DNA of 64,000 bases from Bordetella parapertussis. Its GTDB lineage: Bacteria > Pseudomonadota > Gammaproteobacteria > Burkholderiales > SG8-41. Positions 1 through 9,142 of the stretch are shown here, piece after piece. The stretch is from the NCBI GenBank assembly GCA_945885345.1, contig CAMCYP010000010.1:1-64000 (forward strand), written 5' to 3'. The translations under genes and the position numbers were made by a program. A model generated the notes under the pieces. The model saw nothing but the letters and a program-made list of their open reading frames with translations. It made no database searches and was not told the origin of the DNA. Within the stretch, counting starts at the first letter, position 1. Every line of letters begins with the position of its first letter.

Positions 1-616
1 GCGCGCTCCAGGCAATTTCAAAACCGCAGTTGGATGGCAGTAATGGGGCGACCGGTATGCCGCGCGCCGTCAGCAAGGGCACCCAGGCGCCGTCCGACCC
101 CAGCCTTGCCCAGCTGCCGCCGCCCAAGGCGAGCACGGTGCAGTCGGCGCGGAGGATTTGTTCCCCGACAGGTGTTGCAAAGCGTAGTCCGCCATCATCG
201 GTCCATCCGGTCCAGCGGTGACGCACGTGGATGCGCGCGCCGGCGGCACGCAAACGATGCAGCCAGGCACGCAGCAGGGGTGCCGCTTTCATTTCTTTCG
301 GGAATACGCGCTGCGAAGTACCGACGAAGGTATTGATGCCGAGATCGTAGACCCAGGCACGCAGCGCATCGGCGCCGAAGTGTTGGAGCAGCGGCGCGAC
401 CTGGGACTTGCGTGCGCCATAACGCAGCAGGAATTTTTCCGCGGGTTCGGCATGGGTGATGTTCAGGCCACCCTTGCCGGCAAGCAGGAACTTGCGGCCG
501 ACGGAGGGCATCGCATCGTAGATGTCGACCTCTACGCCGCCCGCAATCAGGATTTCCGCCGCCATCAATCCGGCGGGGCCACCGCCGATGACAGCCGCGC
601 GGACAGCTACAACCAC
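1..616 (-). CDS. NAD(P)/FAD-dependent flavoprotein, HI0933/TIGR03862-like (partial, 3' end outside window)
   Basis: The N-terminal 205 codons or so are present; the rest lies beyond base 1. The protein opens with a Rossmann dinucleotide motif (VIGGGPAGLMAAE) at about residues 9-21, followed by GRKFLLAGKGGLNITH, the signature stretch of the HI0933-like flavoprotein family. ALGGGSW further on is the second FAD contact. No ATG precedes the Rossmann motif. An in-frame stop lies at 623-625 and a GTG at 614-616, so I start there, inside the last codons of corA (10-base overlap). This implies translational coupling to corA. The exact substrate of this family is not known. Confidence 0.82.
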   Translation of the reverse strand, partial: MVVAVRAAVIGGGPAGLMAAEILIAGGVEVDIYDAMPSVGRKFLLAGKGGLNITHAEPAEKFLLRYGARKSQVAPLLQHFGADALRAWVYDLGINTFVGTSQRVFPKEMKAAPLLRAWLHRLRAAGARIHVRHRWTGWTDDGGLRFATPVGEQILRADCTVLALGGGSWARLGSDGAWVPLLTARGIPVAPLLPSNCGFEIAWSA

Positions 617-1572
617 TTCGCTTTACGGAAGCGGTAGAACAGATAACCGTCGATGATCGCCATCGTGGCGAGCGATAGCGGATAACCCCAGATCCATTTC
701 AACTCCGGCATGTGCTCGAAGTTCATGCCGTAGATGCCGGCAATCATGGTTGGTACTGCGACCAGCGCGGCGTAACCTGCGAGTCGCTTGGTGACTTCGC
801 TTTCCTGCAGCGTGATCAGCGACAGATTGACCGAAATTGCCGTGGTCACCATCTCGCGTGCGGCATCGATGCTCTGATTGATGCGCCCGAGGTGATCCGA
901 GACATCGCGGAAATATTCACCCAGCCCGGTGCAGATCAGCGGTACGCGGCCGCCATACAGTTTACTGACGGCCTCGTGCAGCGGCGAGGTCGCGTGTTTG
1001 AGGGTCATCAGATCCTGCTTGATGCCGTACAGCGTCTCGATGTTGGCGCGCGGGGAGGTGCCGGCACAAATATTGTCTTCGATGTTCTCGAGCTGGGTCT
1101 CGATGCGGTCGAGGATCGGGAAATAGCGGTCGACCACAGCATCCATCAATGCGTAAAGGATGTAGCCCGTGCCGTGTTGCATCAGTTCCGGCTCGCGTTC
1201 GCAGCGGGCGCGGACATCCTGGAAATTGCGTTCGCTGCGGCTGCGTACCGACAGCACGTAATTGCGGGCGACAAAAATATCGACCTCGCCCACCCGAAGT
1301 TCATCACCGTCGGGTTCGAGCATGTGCATGACGAGGAACAGTGAATCACCGTATTCCTCGAATTTCGGCCGCTGGTGGCCGTGGTGCGCGTCTTCGATGG
1401 CCAGCGGATGCAGGTTGAACTGCTCTTCCAGCTGGTCAAGCTCGTGCGGTTCCGGATCGCGCACGGCCACCCACACGATGCAATCGTTGCGCGCGAGATA
1501 GGTGTGAATATCCTCACGCGCGACATCCGCGATTTTTTTGCCGTCTTTGTAGGCGACGCTGTTGACCAGCAT
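607..1572 (-). CDS. corA: CorA-type magnesium/cobalt transporter
   Basis: A 321-residue inner-membrane divalent cation channel of the CorA family. The long cytoplasmic N-terminal part is acidic and helical. The C-terminus has two membrane spans (about 265-285 and 295-313) around the ion-selectivity loop YGMNFEHMPE, which carries the invariant GMN. The basic tail (FRKAKW) ends the protein, as is usual. Length is normal for the family. The gene begins with ATG and its end overlaps the downstream flavoprotein start. I see no Mg-sensing leader in the 54 bases between it and leuD. Confidence 0.93.
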   Translation of the reverse strand: MLVNSVAYKDGKKIADVAREDIHTYLARNDCIVWVAVRDPEPHELDQLEEQFNLHPLAIEDAHHGHQRPKFEEYGDSLFLVMHMLEPDGDELRVGEVDIFVARNYVLSVRSRSERNFQDVRARCEREPELMQHGTGYILYALMDAVVDRYFPILDRIETQLENIEDNICAGTSPRANIETLYGIKQDLMTLKHATSPLHEAVSKLYGGRVPLICTGLGEYFRDVSDHLGRINQSIDAAREMVTTAISVNLSLITLQESEVTKRLAGYAALVAVPTMIAGIYGMNFEHMPELKWIWGYPLSLATMAIIDGYLFYRFRKAKWL

Positions 1573-1626
1573 GGGTGTTTTCCTTCACGCCGATGATAAC
1601 GCAGCGGCGGTCCAGATGGCCGGTGT

Positions 1627-2241
1627 TCAGGCCAGCCAGGGCCGCTCGGCGTGGTAGCTGTGTTCGAAGGCCTCAATGCCGGGGAGCTGTTCCAGCACCA
1701 GCCCGATGTCGTCGAGCCCCTTCAGCAGGCGCTCCTTGTACACCGGATCGATGGTGAAGGGATGCGCCGTGCCCTCGGTATCGGTGACGGTCTGCGCCGG
1801 CAGGTCGATGGCCAGCGTGGCGCCCGGATTGGCTTGCAGCTGGTCGCGCAGCCCGCGGCAGATTTCCTCGGGCAGGGTCACCGGCAGCATGCCGTTCTGC
1901 AGCTCATTGGCGTAATGGATGTCGCCGAAGGACGGCGCGATCACGGCGCAGATGCCGTAGTCGAGCAGGGCGTAGACCGCACCTTCGCGCGAGGAACCGC
2001 AGCCGAAATTGGCGCCGGCGACGATGATGCCGGCGTGGCGGAAGGCCGCCTTGTTCAGCACGAAGTCGGGTTTTTCCTGTCCGTTGTTGTCGAAACGGGC
2101 ATCGTGAAACAGGTATTTTTCATAGCCGGCCTCGGCGTTGCGCAGCTTGCGCAGGAAACGCACGGGGATGATGCGGTCGGTGTCGATGTTCGCCATGTCG
2201 ATGGGTGCTGCGACGGCGGTGAGTGTCGTAAAAGGTTTCAT
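1627..2241 (-). CDS. leuD: 3-isopropylmalate dehydratase small subunit (LeuD family)
   Basis: A 204-residue swivel-domain subunit of the aconitase superfamily. The start MKPFTTLTAVAAPIDMANIDTD and the motif GANFGCGSSREGA (about residues 75-87) are LeuD hallmarks that hold the substrate-binding arginine. The gene starts three bases after the leuC stop, so the two are surely co-translated into a heterodimer. In leucine synthesis LeuCD isomerises 2-isopropylmalate to 3-isopropylmalate through isopropylmaleate. No leuA or leuB is nearby, and the partner genes upstream (a lyase and a solute receptor) leave open a catabolic hydro-lyase role. Confidence 0.9.
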   Translation of the reverse strand: MKPFTTLTAVAAPIDMANIDTDRIIPVRFLRKLRNAEAGYEKYLFHDARFDNNGQEKPDFVLNKAAFRHAGIIVAGANFGCGSSREGAVYALLDYGICAVIAPSFGDIHYANELQNGMLPVTLPEEICRGLRDQLQANPGATLAIDLPAQTVTDTEGTAHPFTIDPVYKERLLKGLDDIGLVLEQLPGIEAFEHSYHAERPWLA

Positions 2242-2244
2242 GGT

Positions 2245-3663
2245 TCAGACGCCTCCTGCCAGCAGTTTGCGTACATCGGTGACGTGGCCGGTGATCATCG
2301 CCGCGGCGGCCATCGCCGGGCTCATCAGGTGGGTGCGCGCACCCTTGCCCTGACGACCCTCGAAATTGCGGTTCGAGGTCGACGCACAGCGCAGACCCGC
2401 AGGCACGGTGTCGCCGTTCATCGCCGCACAGCTCGAGCAGCCCGAGGCGCGCCATTCGACGCCCGCGTCGAGGAAAATGCGGTGCAGGCCTTCGGCCTCG
2501 GCCTGCGCCTTCAGTGCGGTGGAGCCCGGCGACACCCAGGCCGGGATCATCGATTTGCGTCCTTTGAGCACGGCGGCAGCGGCGCGCAGGTCTTCGATGC
2601 GGCCGTTGGTGCAGCTGCCGATGAAGGCGCGGTCGATGCGGATATCGGTCAGCGCCATGCCGGGTTTCAAGTCCATGTAGGCGAGGGCCTGCAGGGCATG
2701 GGCGCGCTGATTCGGATCGCCCAGCGTTTTCGGATCTGGGATGTACCCCGAGACTGGCAGCGCTTCTTCGGGGCTGGTGCCCCAGGTCAGCATCGGTTCG
2801 AGCTGCGTGGCATTGAGCGTGACAGTGCGGTCGAAACGTGCGCCGTCGTCCGTGGGCAGCATGCGCCATTGCGCCAGCGCGTGATCCCAGTCTGCCCCCT
2901 TGGGCGAATATTCGCGGCCATGCAGATAGTCGTACACCGCATCGTCGGGCGCGATCATGCCGGCGCGGCCGCCGGCTTCGATCGCCATATTGCACACCGT
3001 CAGCCGGCCTTCGACGCTCAGGCCGCGGATCGCCGAACCGGCGAATTCGATGACATGCCCGGTGGCGCCGGCCGTGCCGATTTTGGCGATGATCGCCAGC
3101 ACGATGTCCTTGCCGGTGACCTGCGGCCCGAGTTTTCCGTTGACCACCACCTGCAGCGTTTTCGGCCGTTTCAGCCACAGGCACTGCGTGGCAAGGATCT
3201 GTTTCAGCTGCGAGGCGCCGGTGCCGAAAGCATAGGCACCCAGCGCACCGTGCGTCGAGGTATGCGAGTCACCACAGGTGATGGTCAGGCCCGGTTGCGT
3301 GATGCCGAGTTCGGGGCCGATCACGTGCACGATGCCCTGGCGTGCGTCGTCGATACCGAAATGCGCGACCTGGTTGACGCGGCAGTTCTCTTCCAGCAAC
3401 CGGATCATGTGCCGCGCATCAGCATCTTCGGCGCCGTCCACGCCGCGTTCACGGCCGACGGTGGGCACGTAATGGTCGGCAACGGCAAAGGTCTGCCGCG
3501 GTTTGCGTACTTTGCGGCCTTCCTTGGCCAGCGCGCCGAAGGCGTGGAAGGAACCTTCATGCACAAAATTGCGGTCGATGTGCAGCAGCGCATCGCCACC
3601 CGGTTTTTCGACAATGACGTGGCTGTCCCAGATCTTGTCGAACAGTGTGCGCGGATTTCTCAT
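2245..3663 (-). CDS. leuC: 3-isopropylmalate dehydratase large subunit (LeuC family)
   Basis: A 472-residue [4Fe-4S] subunit with typical LeuC blocks: TITCGDSHTSTHGALGA, IGSCTNGRIEDL, and the cluster pair GCSSCAAMNGD, then CASTSNRNFEGRQGKG. The three cluster cysteines are all present. It matches the classical LeuC length. The second cluster motif differs in detail (SSCAAMNGD) from the E. coli enzyme (SMCLAMNND). The gene follows an isocitrate-lyase-family gene and has no Shine-Dalgarno sequence; an AT-rich element runs right up to the ATG. Biosynthetic LeuC is the simplest call; a paralogue acting on another 2-hydroxy dicarboxylate is possible. Confidence 0.88.
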   Translation of the reverse strand: MRNPRTLFDKIWDSHVIVEKPGGDALLHIDRNFVHEGSFHAFGALAKEGRKVRKPRQTFAVADHYVPTVGRERGVDGAEDADARHMIRLLEENCRVNQVAHFGIDDARQGIVHVIGPELGITQPGLTITCGDSHTSTHGALGAYAFGTGASQLKQILATQCLWLKRPKTLQVVVNGKLGPQVTGKDIVLAIIAKIGTAGATGHVIEFAGSAIRGLSVEGRLTVCNMAIEAGGRAGMIAPDDAVYDYLHGREYSPKGADWDHALAQWRMLPTDDGARFDRTVTLNATQLEPMLTWGTSPEEALPVSGYIPDPKTLGDPNQRAHALQALAYMDLKPGMALTDIRIDRAFIGSCTNGRIEDLRAAAAVLKGRKSMIPAWVSPGSTALKAQAEAEGLHRIFLDAGVEWRASGCSSCAAMNGDTVPAGLRCASTSNRNFEGRQGKGARTHLMSPAMAAAAMITGHVTDVRKLLAGGV

Positions 3664-3689
3664 TAAATTATCAATAAAAACAATTAGTT
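3664..3689 (-). promoter_or_regulatory. AT-rich leader element directly before leuC
   Basis: Read toward leuC this is AACTAATTGTTTTTATTGAT followed by AATTTA and the ATG. It resembles leaders before the SDR, tsaC, nicC-like, gntR and second enolase-superfamily genes. There is no purine-rich ribosome-binding site. Its role (promoter, unstructured translation leader or dispersed repeat) is not known. Confidence 0.45.
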
Positions 3690-3699
3690 ATATGGATTA

Positions 3700-4605
3700 T
3701 TAGAGGGCGGCGCGCTGGTCTTCGGGCAGTCCGTAAAGGTTTTCCAGTTCCTGGATTTCGGGCAGGCCGGCGATGTCTGTGAACTGTTTGAAGTTCGCGA
3801 CTTTATCGCGCATGTGCGCGATCGAGCCGGTTTTTTTCAGTTCACGCAGCAGGTTCTGCATCGCCGGGATTGCCGCGAGCATGATCCAGTTCGGGTAAAT
3901 CGCAATTTTGAAGCCGAGCCTGCCCAGTTCTTCCGCGGGCAGGTCCGGCGTTTTGCCGCTGGAGGCCATGTTGTAGAGCAAGGGCACGCCCTTGAAGCGT
4001 TTCGAGACGATCTCAACCTGTTCGCGGCCGACGGGTGCTTCAATGAACAGCACGTCGGCTCCCGCTTCGCGATAACGCTCGCCGCGCTCCAGCGCGGCAT
4101 CCATGCCTTCGACGGCGATGGCATCGGTGCGGGTGATGATCACGAAATCATCGTCGCGCCGCGCGTCACAGGCGGCCTTGATCTTGGCAACCATTTCCGC
4201 CGTCGGGATCACGCGCTTGCCGGCGAGGTGGCCGCAGCGTTTGGGCCAGGCCTGGTCTTCGATGTGCACACCGGCGACCCCGGCTTTTTCGTAATCGCGG
4301 ATGGTGCGCCGGGTGTTGATCGGGTTGCCGTAACCGGTATCGGCATCGGCGATCACCGGCAGTCCCGAGGCGTCGGCGATACGACCGGCGTTGTCGATCA
4401 TTTCATTGGCGGTGAGCAGGCCGACATCGGGCATGCCCAGTCGCGTCAGGCTGGTGCCGAAGCCGGTCATGTACACCGCTTCGAATCCCTCCATTTTCAC
4501 CATGCGCGCGGCAAATGCATCGGCGACGCCGGGTACCACCAGGCAACCGGGGCGTGCCAGCAGTGCGCGCATGCGGATGGTCAGACGTTCATTGGTTTTG
4601 GCCAT
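3700..4605 (-). CDS. Isocitrate lyase / PEP mutase family carbon-carbon lyase
   Basis: A 301-residue TIM-barrel enzyme. Diagnostic pieces are the metal-binding stretch DADTGYGNP near residue 85 and HIEDQAWPKRCGH near residue 120, whose KRCGH is the mobile-loop motif of this superfamily. Members include methylisocitrate lyase, 2,3-dimethylmalate lyase, oxaloacetate decarboxylase and carboxyphosphonoenolpyruvate mutase; the sequence alone does not choose between them. It sits 36 bases upstream of leuC on the same strand and just downstream of a Bug receptor gene. This points to breakdown of an imported dicarboxylate to smaller acids. Confidence 0.85.
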   Translation of the reverse strand: MAKTNERLTIRMRALLARPGCLVVPGVADAFAARMVKMEGFEAVYMTGFGTSLTRLGMPDVGLLTANEMIDNAGRIADASGLPVIADADTGYGNPINTRRTIRDYEKAGVAGVHIEDQAWPKRCGHLAGKRVIPTAEMVAKIKAACDARRDDDFVIITRTDAIAVEGMDAALERGERYREAGADVLFIEAPVGREQVEIVSKRFKGVPLLYNMASSGKTPDLPAEELGRLGFKIAIYPNWIMLAAIPAMQNLLRELKKTGSIAHMRDKVANFKQFTDIAGLPEIQELENLYGLPEDQRAAL

Positions 4606-4640
4606 CAGATATTCCAGTCATTGAAGTAATGCGAGTCGCT

Positions 4641-5603
4641 TTATTCAAATTTCAGATCAAGTTTTTTCACCAGCGCCCGCCACTGCGCCAGTTCATCGCG
4701 GATGCGCTTGCTGAACTCCGCGGGGGAGCTTGCACCGGGTTCGGTACCCAGGCCGCGGAAACGGTCGCGGACCACGCTGTTGTCCATGACTTTGCGGATT
4801 GCGGCATTGAGTTTGTCGATTACGGGGCGGGGCGTGCCCGTCGGCGCCAGCAGGCCGAGCAGCGTGGTCGCCTGATAACCCTTGTAACCGAGTTCATCCA
4901 GCGTCGGCACATTGGGCAGCACGCCGGATCGCTGCGCGGTGGTGATTGCCAGCACTTTCAGCCGGCCGTCCTTGATGTAACCGATCGAGGCCGCGAGTTG
5001 GTCGACCATGGTATCGACCTGGCCGCCAAGCAGCTCCGCCAGCGCCGGCCCGCTGCCCTTGTACGGGATGTGCAGCACCTTGACCCCGGCCATGCTGGAA
5101 AACAGTTCGATCGCGAAATGGTTGGTGGTGCCGGCGCCGGACGAAGCCATGGTCAGCTTGCCGGGGCGGGCTTTGGCGGCGGCGACCAGATCGGTGATGG
5201 AATTGATGCCGGATTTCGGACCGGCCAGCACGATCAGCGGTACCGACTGCACGGTGGACAGCGGCGCAAAATCCTTCAGTGAATCGTAAGGCAGGTTTTT
5301 GTATATGACCGGGTTCACCGACAGCGGGCCGCTGGAGCCGACCAGCAGCGTGTAACCGTCGGGCGTGGATTTCGCCACCAGTGAGGCACCGAGATTGCCG
5401 CCGGCGCCAGGCCGGTTATCGACGACCACCGATTGCCCGAGCACCTCAGCCATTGGTGGCGCGATGATGCGCGCGGAAATATCGACATTGCCGCCGGGCG
5501 CATAGGGCACCACCAGGCGGATCGGGCGAGACGGGAACGATTCAGCAGCACCGGCAGGCGCGGACATTGCGGCAAACACCAGCACGACCATGATTTTTTT
5601 CAT
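4641..5603 (-). CDS. Bug/TctC-family periplasmic solute receptor (1)
   Basis: A 320-residue tripartite-tricarboxylate-type binding protein. The signal peptide (MKKIMVVLVFAAMSAPAGA) leads into FPSRPIRLVVPYAPGGN, then the family signature VVDNRPGAGGNLG and LPYDSLKDFAPLS. I chose the ATG at 5603 because a GGAGA ribosome-binding site precedes it and the signal peptide begins there; the frame stays open further upstream without support. Bug receptors bind carboxylates and hand them to TctAB-like carriers, none of which is nearby. The lyase gene follows after 35 bases, so the ligand is probably the substrate of the lyase/LeuCD group. Confidence 0.9.
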   Translation of the reverse strand: MKKIMVVLVFAAMSAPAGAAESFPSRPIRLVVPYAPGGNVDISARIIAPPMAEVLGQSVVVDNRPGAGGNLGASLVAKSTPDGYTLLVGSSGPLSVNPVIYKNLPYDSLKDFAPLSTVQSVPLIVLAGPKSGINSITDLVAAAKARPGKLTMASSGAGTTNHFAIELFSSMAGVKVLHIPYKGSGPALAELLGGQVDTMVDQLAASIGYIKDGRLKVLAITTAQRSGVLPNVPTLDELGYKGYQATTLLGLLAPTGTPRPVIDKLNAAIRKVMDNSVVRDRFRGLGTEPGASSPAEFSKRIRDELAQWRALVKKLDLKFE

Positions 5604-5638
5604 GTGACTTCTCCAGCGCTGCGTATTCCTGGTGTGGC

Positions 5639-6997
5639 TCAGGCCGTGGCGCGCTTCGCTCCTGCGCCGGTCTCGTAATCGACATTGGCGAGTTTTTCGG
5701 TGCTCCACAACTGTTTCAGCAGAGATGCCGCGGCAGCCTTGCCCAGTACCGGCTCGGCGAGCTCGGTGAATTTGTCGTTCAGCTCTTCGTCGCTCAGCGG
5801 CAGCTCCGGGTCCCCCTTGCGGTAAGGCTGGAAGAACTCGAGTTTGCGGCCGTCGTTGAGCTCGATTTCCACCCGTGATTCGCGGCGCTTGGGGTAACCC
5901 GCGGAGATTTCCGGATCAGCGATCGGCTCGATCTTTTTGAGCAGTGTGCGGATGTCGGGGTCACTCAGGTGGTCGGGGTCGAACGCGTTCAGGCGCACGC
6001 TGCCACGCACCAGCGCGTGCGCGACGGTGTACTGGATGCTGAACTTGGCCTGGTATTCGCCCTCGGGATTGTTGTTGTCGATGATGTTGAGGCCGGCCTT
6101 GTAGGTGTGCAGCTTGATGTGCTTGATGTCCTTGTGACTGAAGCCATGCTGCTTCTGCAGGTGCAGCGCGCCGTCGATCGACGGGAAGGTGTGGCCGCAG
6201 CAGCCGTGGTTTTTGAAGGTCATCTGGATGATGTGGTAGTCGGTGCCAAGGCCCTTGGTGGCCTTGCTCCAGTCCGGGTTCACGCTCATCGCGTTGCCGA
6301 AGCCGACTTCGCCCTCGAGCATGTCCAGTGCACCGGTAACCCCTTTGAGCGCCATCATCGCGGCCCAGCAGCCGGCATCGGCCGCGTGACCACCGTGCAA
6401 CGGCTTGGTCATCGCCTGCGAACGGAAAGCCTGTTGCAGACCGGAGGCAAAACTGCCGACCGTCGCCAGCGCATGCATGAACTGTTCCTTGTTCGCACCA
6501 AGGATGGTGGCTGCCGCAGCCGCCGCGCCGAAGGAACCGACGGTGCCGGTGGTGTGCCAGTACTTGTAGTGCGAAGGCATGATCGCCTCGCCGATGCGGG
6601 TGGAGATTTCATAACCGACAATCACGCCGCGCAGGAATTTGTCGCCGGAAGCGCCGCTGGACTGGGCAGCCGCCAGGGCCGCCGAAATCACCGGGCTGCC
6701 CGGGTGGTAACCGGCGTCGCGGTAAATGTCATCGAATTCCACCGAATGCGAAGCGGCGCCGTTGATCAGTGCGGCCGTACGGAGGGTCGCGCGGCGGCCG
6801 GTGGCCAGACGGGCGCGACCGCGGTCGAGGTCCTCGGCAAAAGCCTGTTCCATCAGGGTCGCCGGCGCGACAATGCTGCCGGGCAACAAGGCCGCGTACC
6901 AGTCGATCACTGCACGTTTGGCGTGGTGGATGACTTCCGGCGGCAGCTTGGAAGTCTGTTCCTTGATTGCGTAATCGGCCAGTTGTTGCATCAGCAT
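5639..6997 (-). CDS. MmgE/PrpD family protein (1)
   Basis: A 452-residue all-alpha/beta member of the 2-methylcitrate dehydratase family. Recognisable blocks are HHAKRAVIDWYAALLPGS near the N-terminus, INGAASHSVEFDD with the family's conserved histidine and acidic pair, the glycine-rich DAGYHPGSPVISAALA, and MTKPLHGGHAADAG. The family includes 2-methylcitrate dehydratase, cis-aconitate decarboxylase and iminodisuccinate epimerase, so the substrate is undefined. A good ribosome-binding site (GAGGAG) precedes the ATG. It lies between an acyl-CoA ligase gene and a Bug receptor gene on the same strand, as in many Burkholderiales organic-acid clusters. Confidence 0.88.
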   Translation of the reverse strand: MLMQQLADYAIKEQTSKLPPEVIHHAKRAVIDWYAALLPGSIVAPATLMEQAFAEDLDRGRARLATGRRATLRTAALINGAASHSVEFDDIYRDAGYHPGSPVISAALAAAQSSGASGDKFLRGVIVGYEISTRIGEAIMPSHYKYWHTTGTVGSFGAAAAAATILGANKEQFMHALATVGSFASGLQQAFRSQAMTKPLHGGHAADAGCWAAMMALKGVTGALDMLEGEVGFGNAMSVNPDWSKATKGLGTDYHIIQMTFKNHGCCGHTFPSIDGALHLQKQHGFSHKDIKHIKLHTYKAGLNIIDNNNPEGEYQAKFSIQYTVAHALVRGSVRLNAFDPDHLSDPDIRTLLKKIEPIADPEISAGYPKRRESRVEIELNDGRKLEFFQPYRKGDPELPLSDEELNDKFTELAEPVLGKAAAASLLKQLWSTEKLANVDYETGAGAKRATA

Positions 6998-7046
6998 GAT
7001 GAAATCTCCTCGTGAGTGCGCTACATACTTTTCCTGATTGTTTCGT

Positions 7047-9122
7047 TCAGCGGCGAACGATCAGGCCGTCAACGGCGACTACCCCTTCATTTTCCTTCTT
7101 GACGATCAGCGGGTTGATTTCCGCCTCGGCAATGTCTTCAAACGTCGCCAGCTGCGAAAACGCCGCCACGGCCTGCGCCAGCGCCGCGCAATCGCCTTTT
7201 GTCATGCCGCGATAACCGCGGATCACCGCCAGGCCTTTGACTTCCTCGATCATCTGCGCTGCCGCCTCCGGCGTCACCGGCGCCAGGCGCATCGCGAAGT
7301 CATGATAAATCTCCGCCAGCACGCCGCCAACGCCGATTACTACCAACGGCCCCACCTGTGGATCGCGCTTGTAGCCGACGATGACTTCGGCCAGCCCGCG
7401 CTCCATGCGCTGCACCAGGATGCCGTTCAATTTGGCCTGTGGATGTTTTGCCTTGACGCGGCTATAAATGTCCTCAGCCGCTTTTTTCAATTGCGCCGCA
7501 TCACCGACATTCAATACCACGCCGCCGGCGTCGGTCTTGTGCGCGATGTCCGGCGACAGGATCTTGGCGACCACCGGATAGCCGATGTCGACTTTTGCAT
7601 TCGCATCAGCCATCACCGCAGTCTGCGCCTGCGGTACACCCAGCGCGCCGAATACCGCGCAGGCCTGTTGTTCATTGAGTTGTTTGCCGCTCGCAGCTTT
7701 CAGTAATGTTCCAGCGGCGGTCGTGCGCTTGGTATCCGTAGCCGGGATGGTCGCGGGTGGCGCCCAGTCGCGCCAGGCGCGGATCGAATCGGCACAGGAT
7801 TCCGGCGTGCGAAAACCGGCAACGCCGGCGCTCGCCAGCAGCTTCAGCGAGGCTTCGGCATGTGGTGCGAGGAACACCGCCAGCGCCTTGTCGCCGCGAT
7901 CGGCTTCGACCAGTGGCTCCACCGCGATCTGCGGCTGGAATTGCGCCGAGCTGCCGGCGACAGCGAGCACCAGGTCGCAGTGGTCGGAGGCCAGCAGCGC
8001 GTTCAGCACACCGCCGTAGATTTCCTTTTTCGCGCCAGCCAGCGTCAGGTCGGTAATGCGCGACTTGTTGATGCTGATGTTTTTCTGCGCCAGTGTTGCG
8101 ACCAGCGCATCGGTGGGGCCGACGACATCGACGCCGTAGGTGCCGATGCGATCGACCACACAGGCTGCACCGCCGCCGGTGGTGGTCATCGCCGCGACGC
8201 GGTGTGTCTTGTTCGGCTTGCGGCCCTGCACCAGCGCCGGCAGTTCGAACAAAGCTTCCAGCGTATCGACGCGCAGCATGGCGTGGGCCTTGAAAAAGGC
8301 ATCGACGGCTTCATCGGTACCGGCCATGGCACCGGTGTGCGAAGCGGCCAGGTCCTGGCCCACTTCGGAGCGCCCGAGTTTGTAGACGATCACCGGCTTG
8401 TTGACGTTGTAGGCGCGGCGCGCGGCATCCGCCAGATGCGGAGCGTCACGAATCGTTTCCATGAACAACAGGATCGCCTGGGTGTGCGGATCATCGACCA
8501 AGAGGCCGGCCAGTTCACCGACACCGAGATCAGCTTCATTGCCGACCGAAATCAGTTTTGAGAAACCCACGCCGCGGCCAAGGCCGCGCGACATCAGGCC
8601 GCCCATCATGCTGCCGGATTGGGACACGATGGCGAGGCCGCCCGGTGTGATCTCCAATTTCTCGAGCACGGCATTGACTGACAACGCGAGATGGGTCTGC
8701 GTGCTCATCAGGCCGATGCAGTTGGGGCCGACCAGCCGCGTGTTGCTGCCGCGGATGATCTCGTTCAGTTCCAGCTGTTTGACGCGGCCTTCCGCGCCGG
8801 TTTCGGCGAAGCCGTCACTGTAGACGGTGACCACCGGGATTTTTTTCGCGACACACTGCGCAACGGCAGCCGGCACGGCTTTCGCCGGCACCATCACGAA
8901 CGCGTGATCGACTTCATCGGGGATCGACGTCACGTCGGGATAAGCCTTGTCGCCAAAAATCTCGGCGCGTGCCGGATTTACCGGGATGATCTTGCCGGTG
9001 TAACCGTGGCGACGCAGATAACGTTGCGGGCGCGAAGTGTTTTTCTTTTCGTCGCTAGACGCGCCGATCAGCGCGATGGAGCGGGGGTCAAAGACGGCTT
9101 GGTAGAGTTTGTTGGTGGACAT
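7047..9122 (-). CDS. Acetate-CoA ligase (ADP-forming) family protein, fused alpha-beta
   Basis: A 691-residue acyl-CoA synthetase of the nucleotide-diphosphate-forming type. The N-terminal CoA-binding Rossmann domain shows SIALIGASSD (15-24). A flavodoxin-like succinyl-CoA-ligase domain contains SHTGAMAGTDEA, with the probable phosphohistidine at residue 262. The C-terminal third is an ATP-grasp domain (HKTDAGGVVLNV, VIVGYKRDPQVGP, AEINPLIV). It converts an organic acid, ATP and CoA to acyl-CoA, ADP and phosphate, or the reverse. It sits downstream of an acyl-CoA dehydrogenase and upstream of an MmgE/PrpD gene, fitting CoA activation in a degradation route. Confidence 0.9.
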   Translation of the reverse strand: MSTNKLYQAVFDPRSIALIGASSDEKKNTSRPQRYLRRHGYTGKIIPVNPARAEIFGDKAYPDVTSIPDEVDHAFVMVPAKAVPAAVAQCVAKKIPVVTVYSDGFAETGAEGRVKQLELNEIIRGSNTRLVGPNCIGLMSTQTHLALSVNAVLEKLEITPGGLAIVSQSGSMMGGLMSRGLGRGVGFSKLISVGNEADLGVGELAGLLVDDPHTQAILLFMETIRDAPHLADAARRAYNVNKPVIVYKLGRSEVGQDLAASHTGAMAGTDEAVDAFFKAHAMLRVDTLEALFELPALVQGRKPNKTHRVAAMTTTGGGAACVVDRIGTYGVDVVGPTDALVATLAQKNISINKSRITDLTLAGAKKEIYGGVLNALLASDHCDLVLAVAGSSAQFQPQIAVEPLVEADRGDKALAVFLAPHAEASLKLLASAGVAGFRTPESCADSIRAWRDWAPPATIPATDTKRTTAAGTLLKAASGKQLNEQQACAVFGALGVPQAQTAVMADANAKVDIGYPVVAKILSPDIAHKTDAGGVVLNVGDAAQLKKAAEDIYSRVKAKHPQAKLNGILVQRMERGLAEVIVGYKRDPQVGPLVVIGVGGVLAEIYHDFAMRLAPVTPEAAAQMIEEVKGLAVIRGYRGMTKGDCAALAQAVAAFSQLATFEDIAEAEINPLIVKKENEGVVAVDGLIVRR

Positions 9123-9142
9123 GAAGGTCTAGGTCAAAAGCG

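Noticed and set aside
1651-3666. A long plus-strand open frame (671 codons) opposite leuD and leuC
   Set aside because: It is the mirror of two conserved genes, rich in low-complexity Arg/His/Gly sequence, and has no recognisable domain. In high-GC DNA such antisense frames are common.
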